Notes under the pieces: model-generated | Told to the model about the DNA's origin: nothing | What the model saw: the letters and a program-made list of their open reading frames with translations, nothing else | Databases searched by the model: none | Shown: positions 33,473-42,978 of the stretch, one piece after another | Layout of the letters: every line of letters starts with the position of its first letter | Numbering within the stretch: position 1 is the first letter of the stretch | Position numbers and translations under genes: made by a program | Source of the DNA: Desulfuromusa kysingii | Lineage (GTDB): Bacteria; Desulfobacterota; Desulfuromonadia; Desulfuromonadales; Geopsychrobacteraceae | Direction of reading: 5' to 3' | DNA: 64,000 bases | Assembly: GCF_900107645.1 (NCBI RefSeq) | Contig: NZ_FNQN01000002.1 | Coordinates: 409,231-473,230, forward strand

Positions 33473-34180
33473 ATGGCTAACACCGGAAACAATTTAAAAG
33501 TTCGTGTTGATATGCCCCGCAACCGTATCTATTGCACCATCAGAGGGGACGTTTCCAAACCTGAACTGGAAAAGTTTTTCACCGACATCCGCTTTGGCAT
33601 TGCAGATTTAACCCCTGGCTTTAGTATGATCACTGATCTTACCAACTGTCGTATCGCTCACTTGGCAGCCATCCCGACTTTTCGCAAAATGATGCATTAT
33701 ATTGCCGATCATGGAGTTCAGGAAGTTATTCGCATCATCAATCCAAAGAATTTGGTTTTTAAACAAATGTTAAACCTAACTTCACGGATTCAAAGTTACA
33801 ATCCCATGTATGTCAACACCCTCGCTGAAGCTGAAGATAAACTTGATACATCCATAAAAAGAGAGGCCCTGCGCTTCCAGATCATCAACAAAACGATTGA
33901 ATTTAATACCGACATTGTCTCTTCGGTGGGCAAGTTAATCGATGTGTCCATCGGTGGTTGTGCGATAAAAGCAGACGAGAATCAGGTCTCTCTCGAAGAG
34001 GTGATTAACATCAAATTCTCACTTACAAATAAAAAATCAGAAATCATGAATTTTGAGCTTGAAGGGAAGGTCTGTCGTTTTATTGATGAGGGGTTTGCCG
34101 TTGTCTTCAACGAACACAGCAGTCCAGAAAAAGAATTATTGCAGGAATGTCTGGTCCAGGAAACCCAAATCATCAGCTAA
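33473..34180 (+). CDS. PilZ-domain protein with STAS-like N-terminal domain
   Basis: A 235-residue cytoplasmic protein. Residues about 8-125 (NRIYCTIRGDVSKPELEKFFTD, MITDLTNCRIAH) look like a STAS-like alpha/beta domain. Residues about 130-230 end in a PilZ-type barrel with the DVSIGGCAIKAD motif, which in PilZ proteins is D/NxSxxG for cyclic-di-GMP binding. The RxxxR arm may be supplied by IKREALRFQ before it. A cyclic-di-GMP effector is likely. Neighbours do not reveal the target. Confidence 0.78.
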   Translation: MANTGNNLKVRVDMPRNRIYCTIRGDVSKPELEKFFTDIRFGIADLTPGFSMITDLTNCRIAHLAAIPTFRKMMHYIADHGVQEVIRIINPKNLVFKQMLNLTSRIQSYNPMYVNTLAEAEDKLDTSIKREALRFQIINKTIEFNTDIVSSVGKLIDVSIGGCAIKADENQVSLEEVINIKFSLTNKKSEIMNFELEGKVCRFIDEGFAVVFNEHSSPEKELLQECLVQETQIIS

Positions 34181-34294
34181 CGTAAAAGAACATCAAGATA
34201 CAGCCTGCGGTTTATCCAAGTCTTGCTCTAGTCTTCTTCAGCTGGTCAAGTGTTAAACAACAGTAGCACAACCTCTAACCTAATCGGAGGTCAC

Positions 34295-34489
34295 ATGTCA
34301 GAAGCCATAAATACTGATTGTAAAGATCCAGCAGGACACTGGAAGCACTTGTGTGAATTAAGAAAACAGGGAAAAGGAGATGAAGTGAATGCTCTGATGG
34401 CGGACCCTGGGCATAAATGCCTTAATTGTAATGCTGTTGCCAAACAGGCCCAGAACCTCTGTAATCCGAGTCCGTTCAGTAAAGTTTAG
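34295..34489 (+). CDS. small cysteine-rich protein
   Basis: A 64-residue protein; ATG 34295 lies just after CGGAGG. It has five cysteines (C9, C20, C42, C45, C56), including a CLNC pair in GHKCLNCNAVAKQAQNLC. No signal peptide or membrane segment. The pattern suggests a metal or redox site, but I do not recognise the family. It lies about 114 bases after the PilZ gene. Confidence 0.65.
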   Translation: MSEAINTDCKDPAGHWKHLCELRKQGKGDEVNALMADPGHKCLNCNAVAKQAQNLCNPSPFSKV

Positions 34490-34577
34490 ACTTGTTTACA
34501 AAATCAATTTGAACATGGCAAAAATCTATCTTTAGAGCAAGAACCTTACTCCATCTATAGATGTCGATTCAAAAAGT

Positions 34578-36872
34578 CTAATTTTCTAACATCGATGTGG
34601 AAGAAAGGTTTTTAATCGTTTTCTGAAGGACAGAAAACGTATAGGGTTTTTGCACAAAACCAGAAACCCCTTTACCGATAAACTTTTGAGATATCTCATA
34701 TTCACTGTAACCGCTGGAAATAATGACTCGAATATCCGGATTCAGAAGTTTTAGTTCTCGGTAGCATTGTTCTCCACCCATTTTGGGCATGGTCATATCA
34801 AGGATAACAAGAGAAATATCAGGGTTATTTTTGAAGACTTCAAGGGCTTCTTTTCCATCATTGGCAGTCAGAGGGTCAAAGCCAAGTTCTTTCAGCATTT
34901 CTACGCCAATACCGCGAACAGTTTCTTCGTCATCGACTAACAAAATCTTTCCAGAACCGACCCAGGAGTCTTTATCTCGATCTGCATTAAAAACTTCAGC
35001 AGGCTTTTCAGATGCGGGAAGCAAAATCTTAAACGTCGTCCCCTTACCAACCTCACTATAAACCTTCAGGGCCCCCTTATGCCCCCGAACAATCCCCATG
35101 ACTGCCGACATCCCAAGCCCCCGTCCAGTAAACTTTGTGGTAAAAAATGGGTCAAACAGCTTCGAGAGAGTCTCTTTAGCCATTCCAATTCCGGTATCAG
35201 CAACTTCTAGATAAACATAGAGACCACCTCTCAAGTTTTCTTCTAACCAGATATTCTTTAAGTACTTTTCGTCACAATGCATACAACCCGTGGAAATCGA
35301 AATAACACCACTTTTTTCACCGATAGCTTCCGCAGCATTAATTACAAGGTTCATGACAATCTGACGAATCTGGGTAGCATCTGCATTGATCGACGGCAAC
35401 AACAAATATGGATTCAGTCGCAGAACGATATTTTTAGAGATGGAAACCTCAATCATATGCAGCATCTCTTCAAGGAGATTATTTATGTCGAGAATTTCTG
35501 TAACGAACTTTCCTTTCCCAGAATACGCCAACATTTGTTTCGCTAGGTCTGCGGCTCTTTCGGCAGCTTTTTCGATCTGCTTTAAATTCTCAATAGCAGG
35601 TGATTCCGGAAGTAAACGCCTTTTTGTCAACTCAGCATGCCCCATTATTGCAGCAAGAAGATTATTAAAGTCATGCGCAATCCCACCAGCAAGGACTCCT
35701 AGACTTTCTAACTTTTGAGTTTGGATCATTTGCTCTTCTAGCTGGTTACGTTCCTCTTCAGCACGTAACTTCTCTGTAATGTCACTCACCAGCGCAATAT
35801 TATATTCCGCATTATCATATTCAAAATAATTCGCCGTAATTTCCACAGGAATAGTCCGGCCATCTTTGCGGCAGTGACGAGTCGTGAATTTCAAGACGCC
35901 CTTTTCTTGTAACTCTTTCCAGTGGGCAATCCAACGCTTCTTAGGAAGTTTGGGGCCTAAGTCATAGACACTCATGTCAAGCATCTCTTCTTTACTATAT
36001 CCAAGTGAACGGCAAGATTCACTGTTGATATATGCAATTTTACCGGTCTTATCAATCAGATAAACAGCTTCGCTGACATGATCCATAGCAAACCCCATCA
36101 GAGCCATGACCTCCTCGGCCTGCTTGTATTCAGTCATATCGCGAGTGATAGATAAAATTAGTTTTTCACCCGAAATTTCAATGATACGAGCTGACATTAA
36201 TCCTGTTTTTATCACTCCATCTTTAGCAATAAATTCTGCTTTTAGATTCTCTATATACCCGTTTTTAGAGAGCTGAGCGACAAGGTCTTCTCTTTCTTTT
36301 TGATTTTTCCAGATATTTAATTCAACCGAGGACTTGCCAATAATTTCTTCAGCCCGATACCCCATGATATGAGTAAAACTTTCATTAATATCGACATAAA
36401 CACCATCATGAAGCCGGTTCAGATTGACGGCATCCGGGCTAGTTTTAAAAGCAATGCGAAACTTTTCTTCACTTTCATGAAGGGCAATATATTTTTCCTT
36501 ACTCTCAGTGATATTATCAACGGTTCCAAGAATGAATTCCCGGCCTTTAATGGTGACAGAACTGACCTTTATTTCGGACCAGAGAAGCGAGCCATCCTTT
36601 TTTAATAACTTCACTTCCCTCGCAGTCGATTGATGCTTGGTGATCCCTGAAAACGACATGAGTTCAGGTTGAGAGATCATCAGATCATTGACTTGCATCT
36701 GGGTTAATTCCGAACTGCTATACCCGGTCATGACGCAAAAAGCCTCATTGACAAAAACATATTTCCCATCACTATCCGTAAGAGCAATCCCCTTCTCAGA
36801 CTGGTTAATGATTGCTTGGAACAGTTCCAGGCTTTCTTCATATAAATATTCGGTCACGGGTAACAACTCCAT
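34578..36872 (-). CDS. hybrid sensor histidine kinase with three PAS domains and receiver
   Basis: A 764-residue soluble protein. PAS domains lie at about 12-128, 132-252 and 256-375, each followed by a PAC-like strand. The HisKA helix has H400 in GGIAHDFNNLLAAI; the HATPase boxes are NLVINAAEAIG, ADTGIGMA and GRGLGMSA. A receiver at about 642-758 carries D692 in LVILDMTMPKMGG. It has no DNA-binding output, so signal passes by phosphorelay to an unknown partner. It stands alone, divergent from or unlinked to its neighbours. Confidence 0.9.
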   Translation of the reverse strand: MELLPVTEYLYEESLELFQAIINQSEKGIALTDSDGKYVFVNEAFCVMTGYSSSELTQMQVNDLMISQPELMSFSGITKHQSTAREVKLLKKDGSLLWSEIKVSSVTIKGREFILGTVDNITESKEKYIALHESEEKFRIAFKTSPDAVNLNRLHDGVYVDINESFTHIMGYRAEEIIGKSSVELNIWKNQKEREDLVAQLSKNGYIENLKAEFIAKDGVIKTGLMSARIIEISGEKLILSITRDMTEYKQAEEVMALMGFAMDHVSEAVYLIDKTGKIAYINSESCRSLGYSKEEMLDMSVYDLGPKLPKKRWIAHWKELQEKGVLKFTTRHCRKDGRTIPVEITANYFEYDNAEYNIALVSDITEKLRAEEERNQLEEQMIQTQKLESLGVLAGGIAHDFNNLLAAIMGHAELTKRRLLPESPAIENLKQIEKAAERAADLAKQMLAYSGKGKFVTEILDINNLLEEMLHMIEVSISKNIVLRLNPYLLLPSINADATQIRQIVMNLVINAAEAIGEKSGVISISTGCMHCDEKYLKNIWLEENLRGGLYVYLEVADTGIGMAKETLSKLFDPFFTTKFTGRGLGMSAVMGIVRGHKGALKVYSEVGKGTTFKILLPASEKPAEVFNADRDKDSWVGSGKILLVDDEETVRGIGVEMLKELGFDPLTANDGKEALEVFKNNPDISLVILDMTMPKMGGEQCYRELKLLNPDIRVIISSGYSEYEISQKFIGKGVSGFVQKPYTFSVLQKTIKNLSSTSMLEN

Positions 36873-36996
36873 TTAACCAATCATGATAAAACATTCAATC
36901 TGCTTCCACATTCAGGCAGGTTTCACTTATTTTTGCTCTAAACAACTTTTGTGGAATATGGAATCAATAACAACAAAGGAGACTTAAGAAAACAGG

Positions 36997-38769
36997 TTAA
37001 ATAAAGATTCCGACCAGCCCCACAGCAATCAAAACAATACGGATGATCACAGGTTTAGGAGCGATAATCCCAAATGACAACGCCACGAGACTTACTCCCA
37101 TTTTCACAAAGACGATGAGGGCAGGAAGAGGAGCAGCAAACAGCTGGACCAAAGGAGGATTAGCAACCATCCCCAAGGGGATTAAATAGAGTCCCAAGCC
37201 CAACGCCATCGCGCTACCGGCTATCTTCAACCAATTTTCATCGACCATCCCCGCGGCGATGAATACGGCCCCACACACTGGTGGGGTGATTGTTGAAAGC
37301 AGAGCGAACCAAAAAACAAAGAGATGGGCGATCAAGGGAGCGACCCCCAGCTCCTGCAATGCTGGTCCTGCAACGGAAACGCAGATAACATAAGCTGCCG
37401 TGGTCGGCACTTCCATGCCAAGGACCATGCAAGCGATCCCGGTAAGCAGTAGCGCTGGCCAGAGCGAATGCCCGGCTCCGGAAAGGATCAAAGAGGTTAT
37501 CTTCACCCCAAGACCTGTCTGACCCAACACGCCGATAACGATGCTGGCACAGATAATAATTGCGGCAATGGTCGAAATCTGCTTGCCGCTGTTGATCGCG
37601 ACAAGTTGCAGACGCTGCAATGAGCGGGAGAGAGAAAAGCTAAAACCCACATCAACAAACAGAAGTAGAAACGCCGCAAGAATGGCCACACAAGCCGCGT
37701 ACTGCGGAGTATAACCACCGATAAACATGCGCTCTAAGAGGATAACAAAAGGGACAATAAAGAACATCGCCGTAGTGAAGACAACTCTTCTGCTGGGGAG
37801 ATTCTCCTGTGCAACCCCTTTCAGGTCATAGCGCAAAGCGAACGCATTGATACCAGCCCAGACGGTCATAAAATAGAGGATGGCGGGAAGGAGCGCGGCC
37901 CCCATGATGTCGTTATAAGGGACGCCGGTCAGCTCAACCATCACAAAAGCGCCGGCTCCCATCAGTGGAGGCATAATCTGTCCACCGGATGAGGCAACGG
38001 CTTCAACAGCTCCGGCAAGGGATCGGGGATAGCCAAGTTTGACCATCGCGGGCAAAGTGATCGCCCCCGTTGAGGCCACATTTGCAGATGCCGAGCCAGA
38101 GATAGAACCAAATAGGGCCGATGAGAGAACTGAAACCTTCGCCGCCCCCCCTTTTAGGCGACCGGCAACGGATGTCGCCAAATTCATGAATCCCTGCCCT
38201 GCTTCACCAGCATTGAGGACGGCCCCCATGATGACAAAGATTGAAACAATAGATACGGAAACACCTGTGAGCTGCCCCCACAGTCCCCCCTCAGCGATCG
38301 TCAAAGTCCCCAAAAAGCTCCTTATCGGCAAGCCAGGATAACCGAATTCTCCAGGGATATATCTTCCCAGCAGGCCATACAACAGAGCCAGCAGAGCGAC
38401 AAGAGGGAGAGGCCAACTAATGCTGCGTCTGGCCATCTCAAGGACGACCAGAAGCAGAGTCACAGCGATTACCAACTGCAAATTACCCTGAAGGGCACCA
38501 TATTGATCTGAAAGTCGTTCTTGATTCAGGACAATATAACCACAACAAGCAATCACCATCGCAGACAGAAAGCCGCCTATCCATTGTGCACGAGGAGTTT
38601 TGGCCACAAAGATCAAGGTCCAAGGAGCCGCTAAAGCCAAGTGGATAGGGCGACTGATCATATTCGGAGTCATACCGCTGAACACCAGAGACAGGTGAAA
38701 ACTAATTGAGACGGCACCAAGGCCAAACCAGAACCATTTCCATGGCCCAGTTAAAGTTGAATCTTTCAT
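36997..38769 (-). CDS. TRAP transporter fused permease (DctQM type)
   Basis: A 590-residue inner-membrane protein with about 15 hydrophobic segments. The N-terminal part equals the small DctQ subunit and the rest the large DctM subunit, as in TAXI-type transporters. The segment LKGGAAKVSVLSSALFGSISGSASANVASTGAITLP is diagnostic of DctM. It imports an organic acid or amino acid together with sodium or protons. It follows the TAXI binding protein by 28 bases. Confidence 0.92.
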   Translation of the reverse strand: MKDSTLTGPWKWFWFGLGAVSISFHLSLVFSGMTPNMISRPIHLALAAPWTLIFVAKTPRAQWIGGFLSAMVIACCGYIVLNQERLSDQYGALQGNLQLVIAVTLLLVVLEMARRSISWPLPLVALLALLYGLLGRYIPGEFGYPGLPIRSFLGTLTIAEGGLWGQLTGVSVSIVSIFVIMGAVLNAGEAGQGFMNLATSVAGRLKGGAAKVSVLSSALFGSISGSASANVASTGAITLPAMVKLGYPRSLAGAVEAVASSGGQIMPPLMGAGAFVMVELTGVPYNDIMGAALLPAILYFMTVWAGINAFALRYDLKGVAQENLPSRRVVFTTAMFFIVPFVILLERMFIGGYTPQYAACVAILAAFLLLFVDVGFSFSLSRSLQRLQLVAINSGKQISTIAAIIICASIVIGVLGQTGLGVKITSLILSGAGHSLWPALLLTGIACMVLGMEVPTTAAYVICVSVAGPALQELGVAPLIAHLFVFWFALLSTITPPVCGAVFIAAGMVDENWLKIAGSAMALGLGLYLIPLGMVANPPLVQLFAAPLPALIVFVKMGVSLVALSFGIIAPKPVIIRIVLIAVGLVGIFI

Positions 38770-38797
38770 AATAATTATTTACCGTACACTCAAGTCT

Positions 38798-39757
38798 TTA
38801 GCGCAGCGCCGCAGGAACCTCGACACCAATTTCCTGATAATACCGTAACGCTCCAGGATGCAGCTTGCCGTAAATGTTACCAAGCATGGCGGTTGAAACA
38901 CCTCCCCACCAGGCATTGTTTTTCGCCATCTTTTCTTTTTGCTGCCAGAACGCCTTGGTCAATTGATAAGCGGTCTCGTCAGCCATATCAGTCGTCGCAT
39001 AAGCGACAACAGGCAATGACGTCGTCGAAACCGGATAATCAACACCGGAGTAGGTTCCGGCAGGGATCAGCAATTCTGTCCGCTTGGTGAGCTTAATCTG
39101 TTCACTGGAGAGAGACAGGAGATTAATGCCAACCCCTGCAGCGGCTTCAAGGACATTCGGGGCGGGATAAGAACTAGAGGTCGCAAACCCGTCTATTTGA
39201 CGATTCTTCAACGCTTGAACCGCACTCCCAAGCTCAGCATTGGCCAGATGAACCTTACCATCCAGACCAAAGAGGGTGAAGTATTTGGCGGCCTCTCTGG
39301 CCCCAAAAGATCCTTTACCAATAAGAATATCCTTGCCGGCCAGATCAGCAAAAGTTTTAATCCCGCTGTCAGCCCGCACAACAAAGTGCATCGTTAACGA
39401 AGGAATCGGAAACAGGGAACGAACATTCAGATACTTGGCAGGATTATCTGCCGCAAACTTACCTTGGCTTTGCTGAGCAAGGCGGATCAGCGCTGGAGGG
39501 GTGGTAAAAACATAATTACCACTACGAACCAGAACCTCTTTGACATTTTGTACCGAGCCTTGGCTCTCTTCTACCGTCGCAATAATCTCGCCATCAGTGC
39601 CGGACTTAATGGCTTCGGCAACCTGTACTGCCATCTGATAATAAGAGGTACTGGTCTTTGCTGACTTGTATGTCACCCGTGTTTCAGCGTGAACAAATGT
39701 GCTGCAAGCCAGCAACACTCCAACGACAAACATACCGGTTATTTTTTGCACCTTCAT
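38798..39757 (-). CDS. TAXI-family TRAP transporter solute-binding protein
   Basis: A 319-residue periplasmic protein. The start is ATG 39757 after AGGA; the open frame is longer but the 24-residue signal peptide (ending FVHA) begins here. The sequence VTYKSAKTSTSYYQMAVQVAEAIKSG and LAGKDILIGKGSFGAREAAKYFTLFGL fit the TAXI group. These capture glutamate-like or dicarboxylic solutes; the exact solute is not readable. Confidence 0.9.
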   Translation of the reverse strand: MKVQKITGMFVVGVLLACSTFVHAETRVTYKSAKTSTSYYQMAVQVAEAIKSGTDGEIIATVEESQGSVQNVKEVLVRSGNYVFTTPPALIRLAQQSQGKFAADNPAKYLNVRSLFPIPSLTMHFVVRADSGIKTFADLAGKDILIGKGSFGAREAAKYFTLFGLDGKVHLANAELGSAVQALKNRQIDGFATSSSYPAPNVLEAAAGVGINLLSLSSEQIKLTKRTELLIPAGTYSGVDYPVSTTSLPVVAYATTDMADETAYQLTKAFWQQKEKMAKNNAWWGGVSTAMLGNIYGKLHPGALRYYQEIGVEVPAALR

Positions 39758-39912
39758 TGATATCCTCCATCTGCAACATGACGTTGCTGTATTGATAATG
39801 AGTTCGTCACTAGCAGAGCTAGCGAACGACAATTCTCTAGCGCACAGGGTAACGGTTGCTGCGGCAGAGATCAAATGGAAATAATTTTTCTGCCCAAGGT
39901 TCCAAAAGCTGA

Positions 39913-40230
39913 CTAACGCTGAGAAAAAGCAATAGCAGCCAGCAATATTGGAACAATAAATGCCCAATATTCAGCCTTAATCCAAAAAAAAGTATGGGTA
40001 TTCACCAGTAACATTTCTTCGCCCGTATCAACGTCGATGACACGCTTGCCCTTGCCTGGATCATTCAATTTTTTGCCAATGAACCATAGGGATATGGCTG
40101 ACAGCACGATCCCCGCTGTCAGAGCCCAGTCATCATCCATACCTGCGGTATTAAGAACTTCACGTACCCCAGTCGTCAACAACAAATAAATGAGAGGAAC
40201 AACTATTCCCCAACCTTTCCACACGAACAT
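39913..40230 (-). CDS. small three-segment membrane protein
   Basis: A 105-residue protein with hydrophobic segments at about 7-24, 37-53 and 85-102. The loop after the second segment is charged and reads GKKLNDPGKGKRVIDVDTGEEML. I do not recognise the family. It is 155 bases upstream of the TAXI binding protein on the same strand and could be a transporter accessory, which is inference from position only. Confidence 0.6.
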   Translation of the reverse strand: MFVWKGWGIVVPLIYLLLTTGVREVLNTAGMDDDWALTAGIVLSAISLWFIGKKLNDPGKGKRVIDVDTGEEMLLVNTHTFFWIKAEYWAFIVPILLAAIAFSQR

Positions 40231-40352
40231 AAGACTTACCCCTGAAAAATTAGTGACAAAAATAAACTAATAGTAACGCCGCCAGCATTAAAGAAATCAT
40301 CTCACTCAGCGTAAATGGGTTCAATATTGCCACATATTCGAAGATAAAAGAA

Positions 40353-40381
40353 TTGACTTTAAAAAATATTCTCGATACTCT
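40353..40381 (+). promoter_or_regulatory. candidate promoter of the rhodanese gene
   Basis: TTGACT (40353-40358) is followed after 17 bases by TACTCT (40376-40381), a good -35 with a weak -10. Start would be about 50 bases upstream of the ATG. Confidence 0.3.
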
Positions 40382-40439
40382 CACAAAGAGCGAACGTTCT
40401 TTTTGTCACATTTCACCCCCAACTGATCAGGAGATGAAT

Positions 40440-40946
40440 ATGCAAAAAAAAGTTTTGCCCCTATCTTTAGCCGCCGTAACAATCATCCTTCTTCTTGCAG
40501 CACAAACCGTTTTTGCTGGACCTTCTATTGACGAAGTTAAAAACAACGTTGTCAATCTCTGGAAACCGATCAAAGAAAGTCAACCCCATGTCACTGCGGT
40601 CGAGTTTAAAAAAATTCTCGATAGTGACAAAGATCTCATACTAATTGATGTCAGAACTGCAGACGAATACAAAGCCGCTCATATCCCAGGAGCGATTCAT
40701 ATTCCCCGAGGCGTTATGGAGTGGGTCACCCCAAGAACTATCGAGAACACAGACATACCGATCTATACTTACTGCAGAACCGGTGCAAGGTCGGCTTTTG
40801 CTGCCCAACGTCTAACTGATATGGGCTATACCAATGTAACAAATATTTACGATGCCTTTAAAGGTTGGTTGGAGGCTGGATATAGTGTCTATAATCGCCA
40901 TGGAGAATTCGTTATGAGTAAGGGGGGCTTTGAGAAACAAGAGTAA
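40440..40946 (+). CDS. exported rhodanese-like sulfurtransferase
   Basis: A 168-residue protein; ATG 40440 lies six bases after CAGGAG. Residues 1-27 are a signal peptide or anchor ending TVFAG. A single rhodanese domain covers about 50-160, with active-site C112 in YTYCRTGARS. The LIDVRTADEYKAAHIPGAIHIP segment is typical. It should act in the periplasm on sulfane sulfur or as a redox protein. It stands alone, ended by a hairpin. Confidence 0.9.
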   Translation: MQKKVLPLSLAAVTIILLLAAQTVFAGPSIDEVKNNVVNLWKPIKESQPHVTAVEFKKILDSDKDLILIDVRTADEYKAAHIPGAIHIPRGVMEWVTPRTIENTDIPIYTYCRTGARSAFAAQRLTDMGYTNVTNIYDAFKGWLEAGYSVYNRHGEFVMSKGGFEKQE

Positions 40947-40976
40947 TCGCTTCCGTTAAATTGTCATGGTTAAAAG

Positions 40977-41008
40977 AGCCCGGTGATTTTACAGAGATCT
41001 CCGGGCTT
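40977..41008 (+). terminator. hairpin after the rhodanese gene
   Basis: AGCCCGG (40977-40983) pairs with CCGGGCT (41001-41007); the T-run after it is weak (TGTCTTATTT). The remaining gap to 41126 shows no gene. Confidence 0.5.
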
Positions 41009-41126
41009 GTCTTATTTGTGTCACCGAAGTGGAGTCGACCAACAGAATCGCCGAGGCAACGAGTTCAAAAAGAATCAAACAAATCGACCATCCCCCTTTT
41101 TTGGTGTAGACCCGAAAAACCAAAAG

Positions 41127-41162
41127 AAAAAGCCTCCCCCGATTTCTCGGAAGAGGCTTTTT
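41127..41162 (-). terminator. terminator at the distal end of repeat copy 2
   Basis: A 10-bp stem AAAAAGCCTC (41127-41136) with GAGGCTTTTT (41153-41162). It occupies the same place as the 29411 terminator but differs in sequence while keeping pairing. Confidence 0.8.
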
Positions 41163-41167
41163 CAGTT

Positions 41168-41188
41168 TGGCGTCCCCAGGGGGATTCG
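41168..41188 (-). pseudogene. tRNA-Glu 3'-end fragment, copy 2
   Basis: Twenty-one bases identical to the 3' end (CCA, acceptor strand and start of the T arm) of the tRNA-Glu gene at 41361, exactly 193 bases away, as in copy 1. The remainder of a tRNA is missing. Confidence 0.8.
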
Positions 41189-41316
41189 CCCATTTCGTCA
41201 GTCGCTTCACGCTCTTTCCTGCGTTGGCTCCCCTCCACTCACTGCCGCAAACATCCTGTTTGCTCTTCTGACATTAAGTCAGCGTTCGCTCCGCTTCGAA
41301 TCCCAACATCGTAAAA

Positions 41317-41358
41317 ATAAGAAAAGCCCTTCCACTTACGTGAAAGGGCCATTCTTAT
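41317..41358 (-). terminator. terminator directly after tRNA-Glu, copy 2
   Basis: The inner stem pairs GCCCTT with AAGGGC, then CAC with GTG past one mismatch, with an outer ATAAG/CTTAT pair and a T-rich tail on the minus strand. Compared with copy 1, one C-G pair has become T-A on both sides. Confidence 0.75.
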
Positions 41359-41360
41359 TT

Positions 41361-41438
41361 TGGCGTCCCCAGGGGGATTCGAACCCCCGTCGCCGCCGTG
41401 AAAGGGCGGTGTCCTGGGCCAGGCTAGACGATAGGGAC
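41361..41438 (-). tRNA. tRNA-Glu(TTC), second copy
   Basis: A 78-base gene with encoded CCA, identical to that at 29645. Anticodon TTC. It follows tRNA-Lys on the minus strand, so the two are probably transcribed together. Confidence 0.97.
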
Positions 41439-41492
41439 TTATAACTTCTAAGTCCCTGCGGAAATTGAATCCGCAGGATGCTACTTGTTGAA

Positions 41493-41568
41493 TGGTGAGC
41501 CGGGGGGGAATCGAACCCACGACCATCTGATTAAAAGTCAGATGCTCTACCAACTGAGCTACCGGCCC
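41493..41568 (-). tRNA. tRNA-Lys(TTT)
   Basis: A 76-base gene with encoded CCA. The acceptor stem pairs GGGCCGG with CCGGCTC (one G-T pair), the anticodon loop CTTTTAA carries TTT, and the D and T loops are standard. It lies 51 bases downstream of purA on the same strand. Confidence 0.97.
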
Positions 41569-41619
41569 AAACAACGAGGAGACTTTATACGTGAATCACT
41601 TCAATGCGTCAACCTTTTT

Positions 41620-42939
<1,320 letters not shown>

Positions 42940-42978
42940 TTATGCCGACAACCTGATGTTGCCAACGATTAAAGATTA

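Larger units (their letters stand above)
41127..41477 (-). repeat. tRNA-Glu repeat unit, copy 2 (351 bp)
   Basis: The same unit as at 29411-29761, every part displaced by exactly 11716 bases. Here the spacer is more regular. It is closed by a perfect 8-bp inverted repeat (GGGATTCG 41181-41188 with CGAATCCC 41297-41304). Inside are three hairpins: 41209-41224 (ACGC/GCGT), 41247-41263 (GCAAAC/GTTTGC) and 41268-41282 (CTGAC/GTCAG). On the minus strand two of their loops carry AGGA. tRNA-Lys lies 15 bases upstream of this copy but is absent from copy 1. Confidence 0.9.

Noticed and set aside
34552..34563. Palindrome CATCTATAGATG between convergent genes
   Set aside because: It has no loop or T-run and no adjacent regulated start, so neither terminator nor operator is supported.
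29452..41188. tRNA 3'-end direct repeats as attachment sites of an integrated island
   Set aside because: The two fragments flank normal chromosomal genes, no integrase or phage gene lies between them, and each fragment sits inside a duplicated tRNA unit.
40983..41574. Overlapping open frames across the second tRNA-Glu and tRNA-Lys
   Set aside because: They read through tRNA genes and terminators, lack ribosome sites and have no protein-like features.
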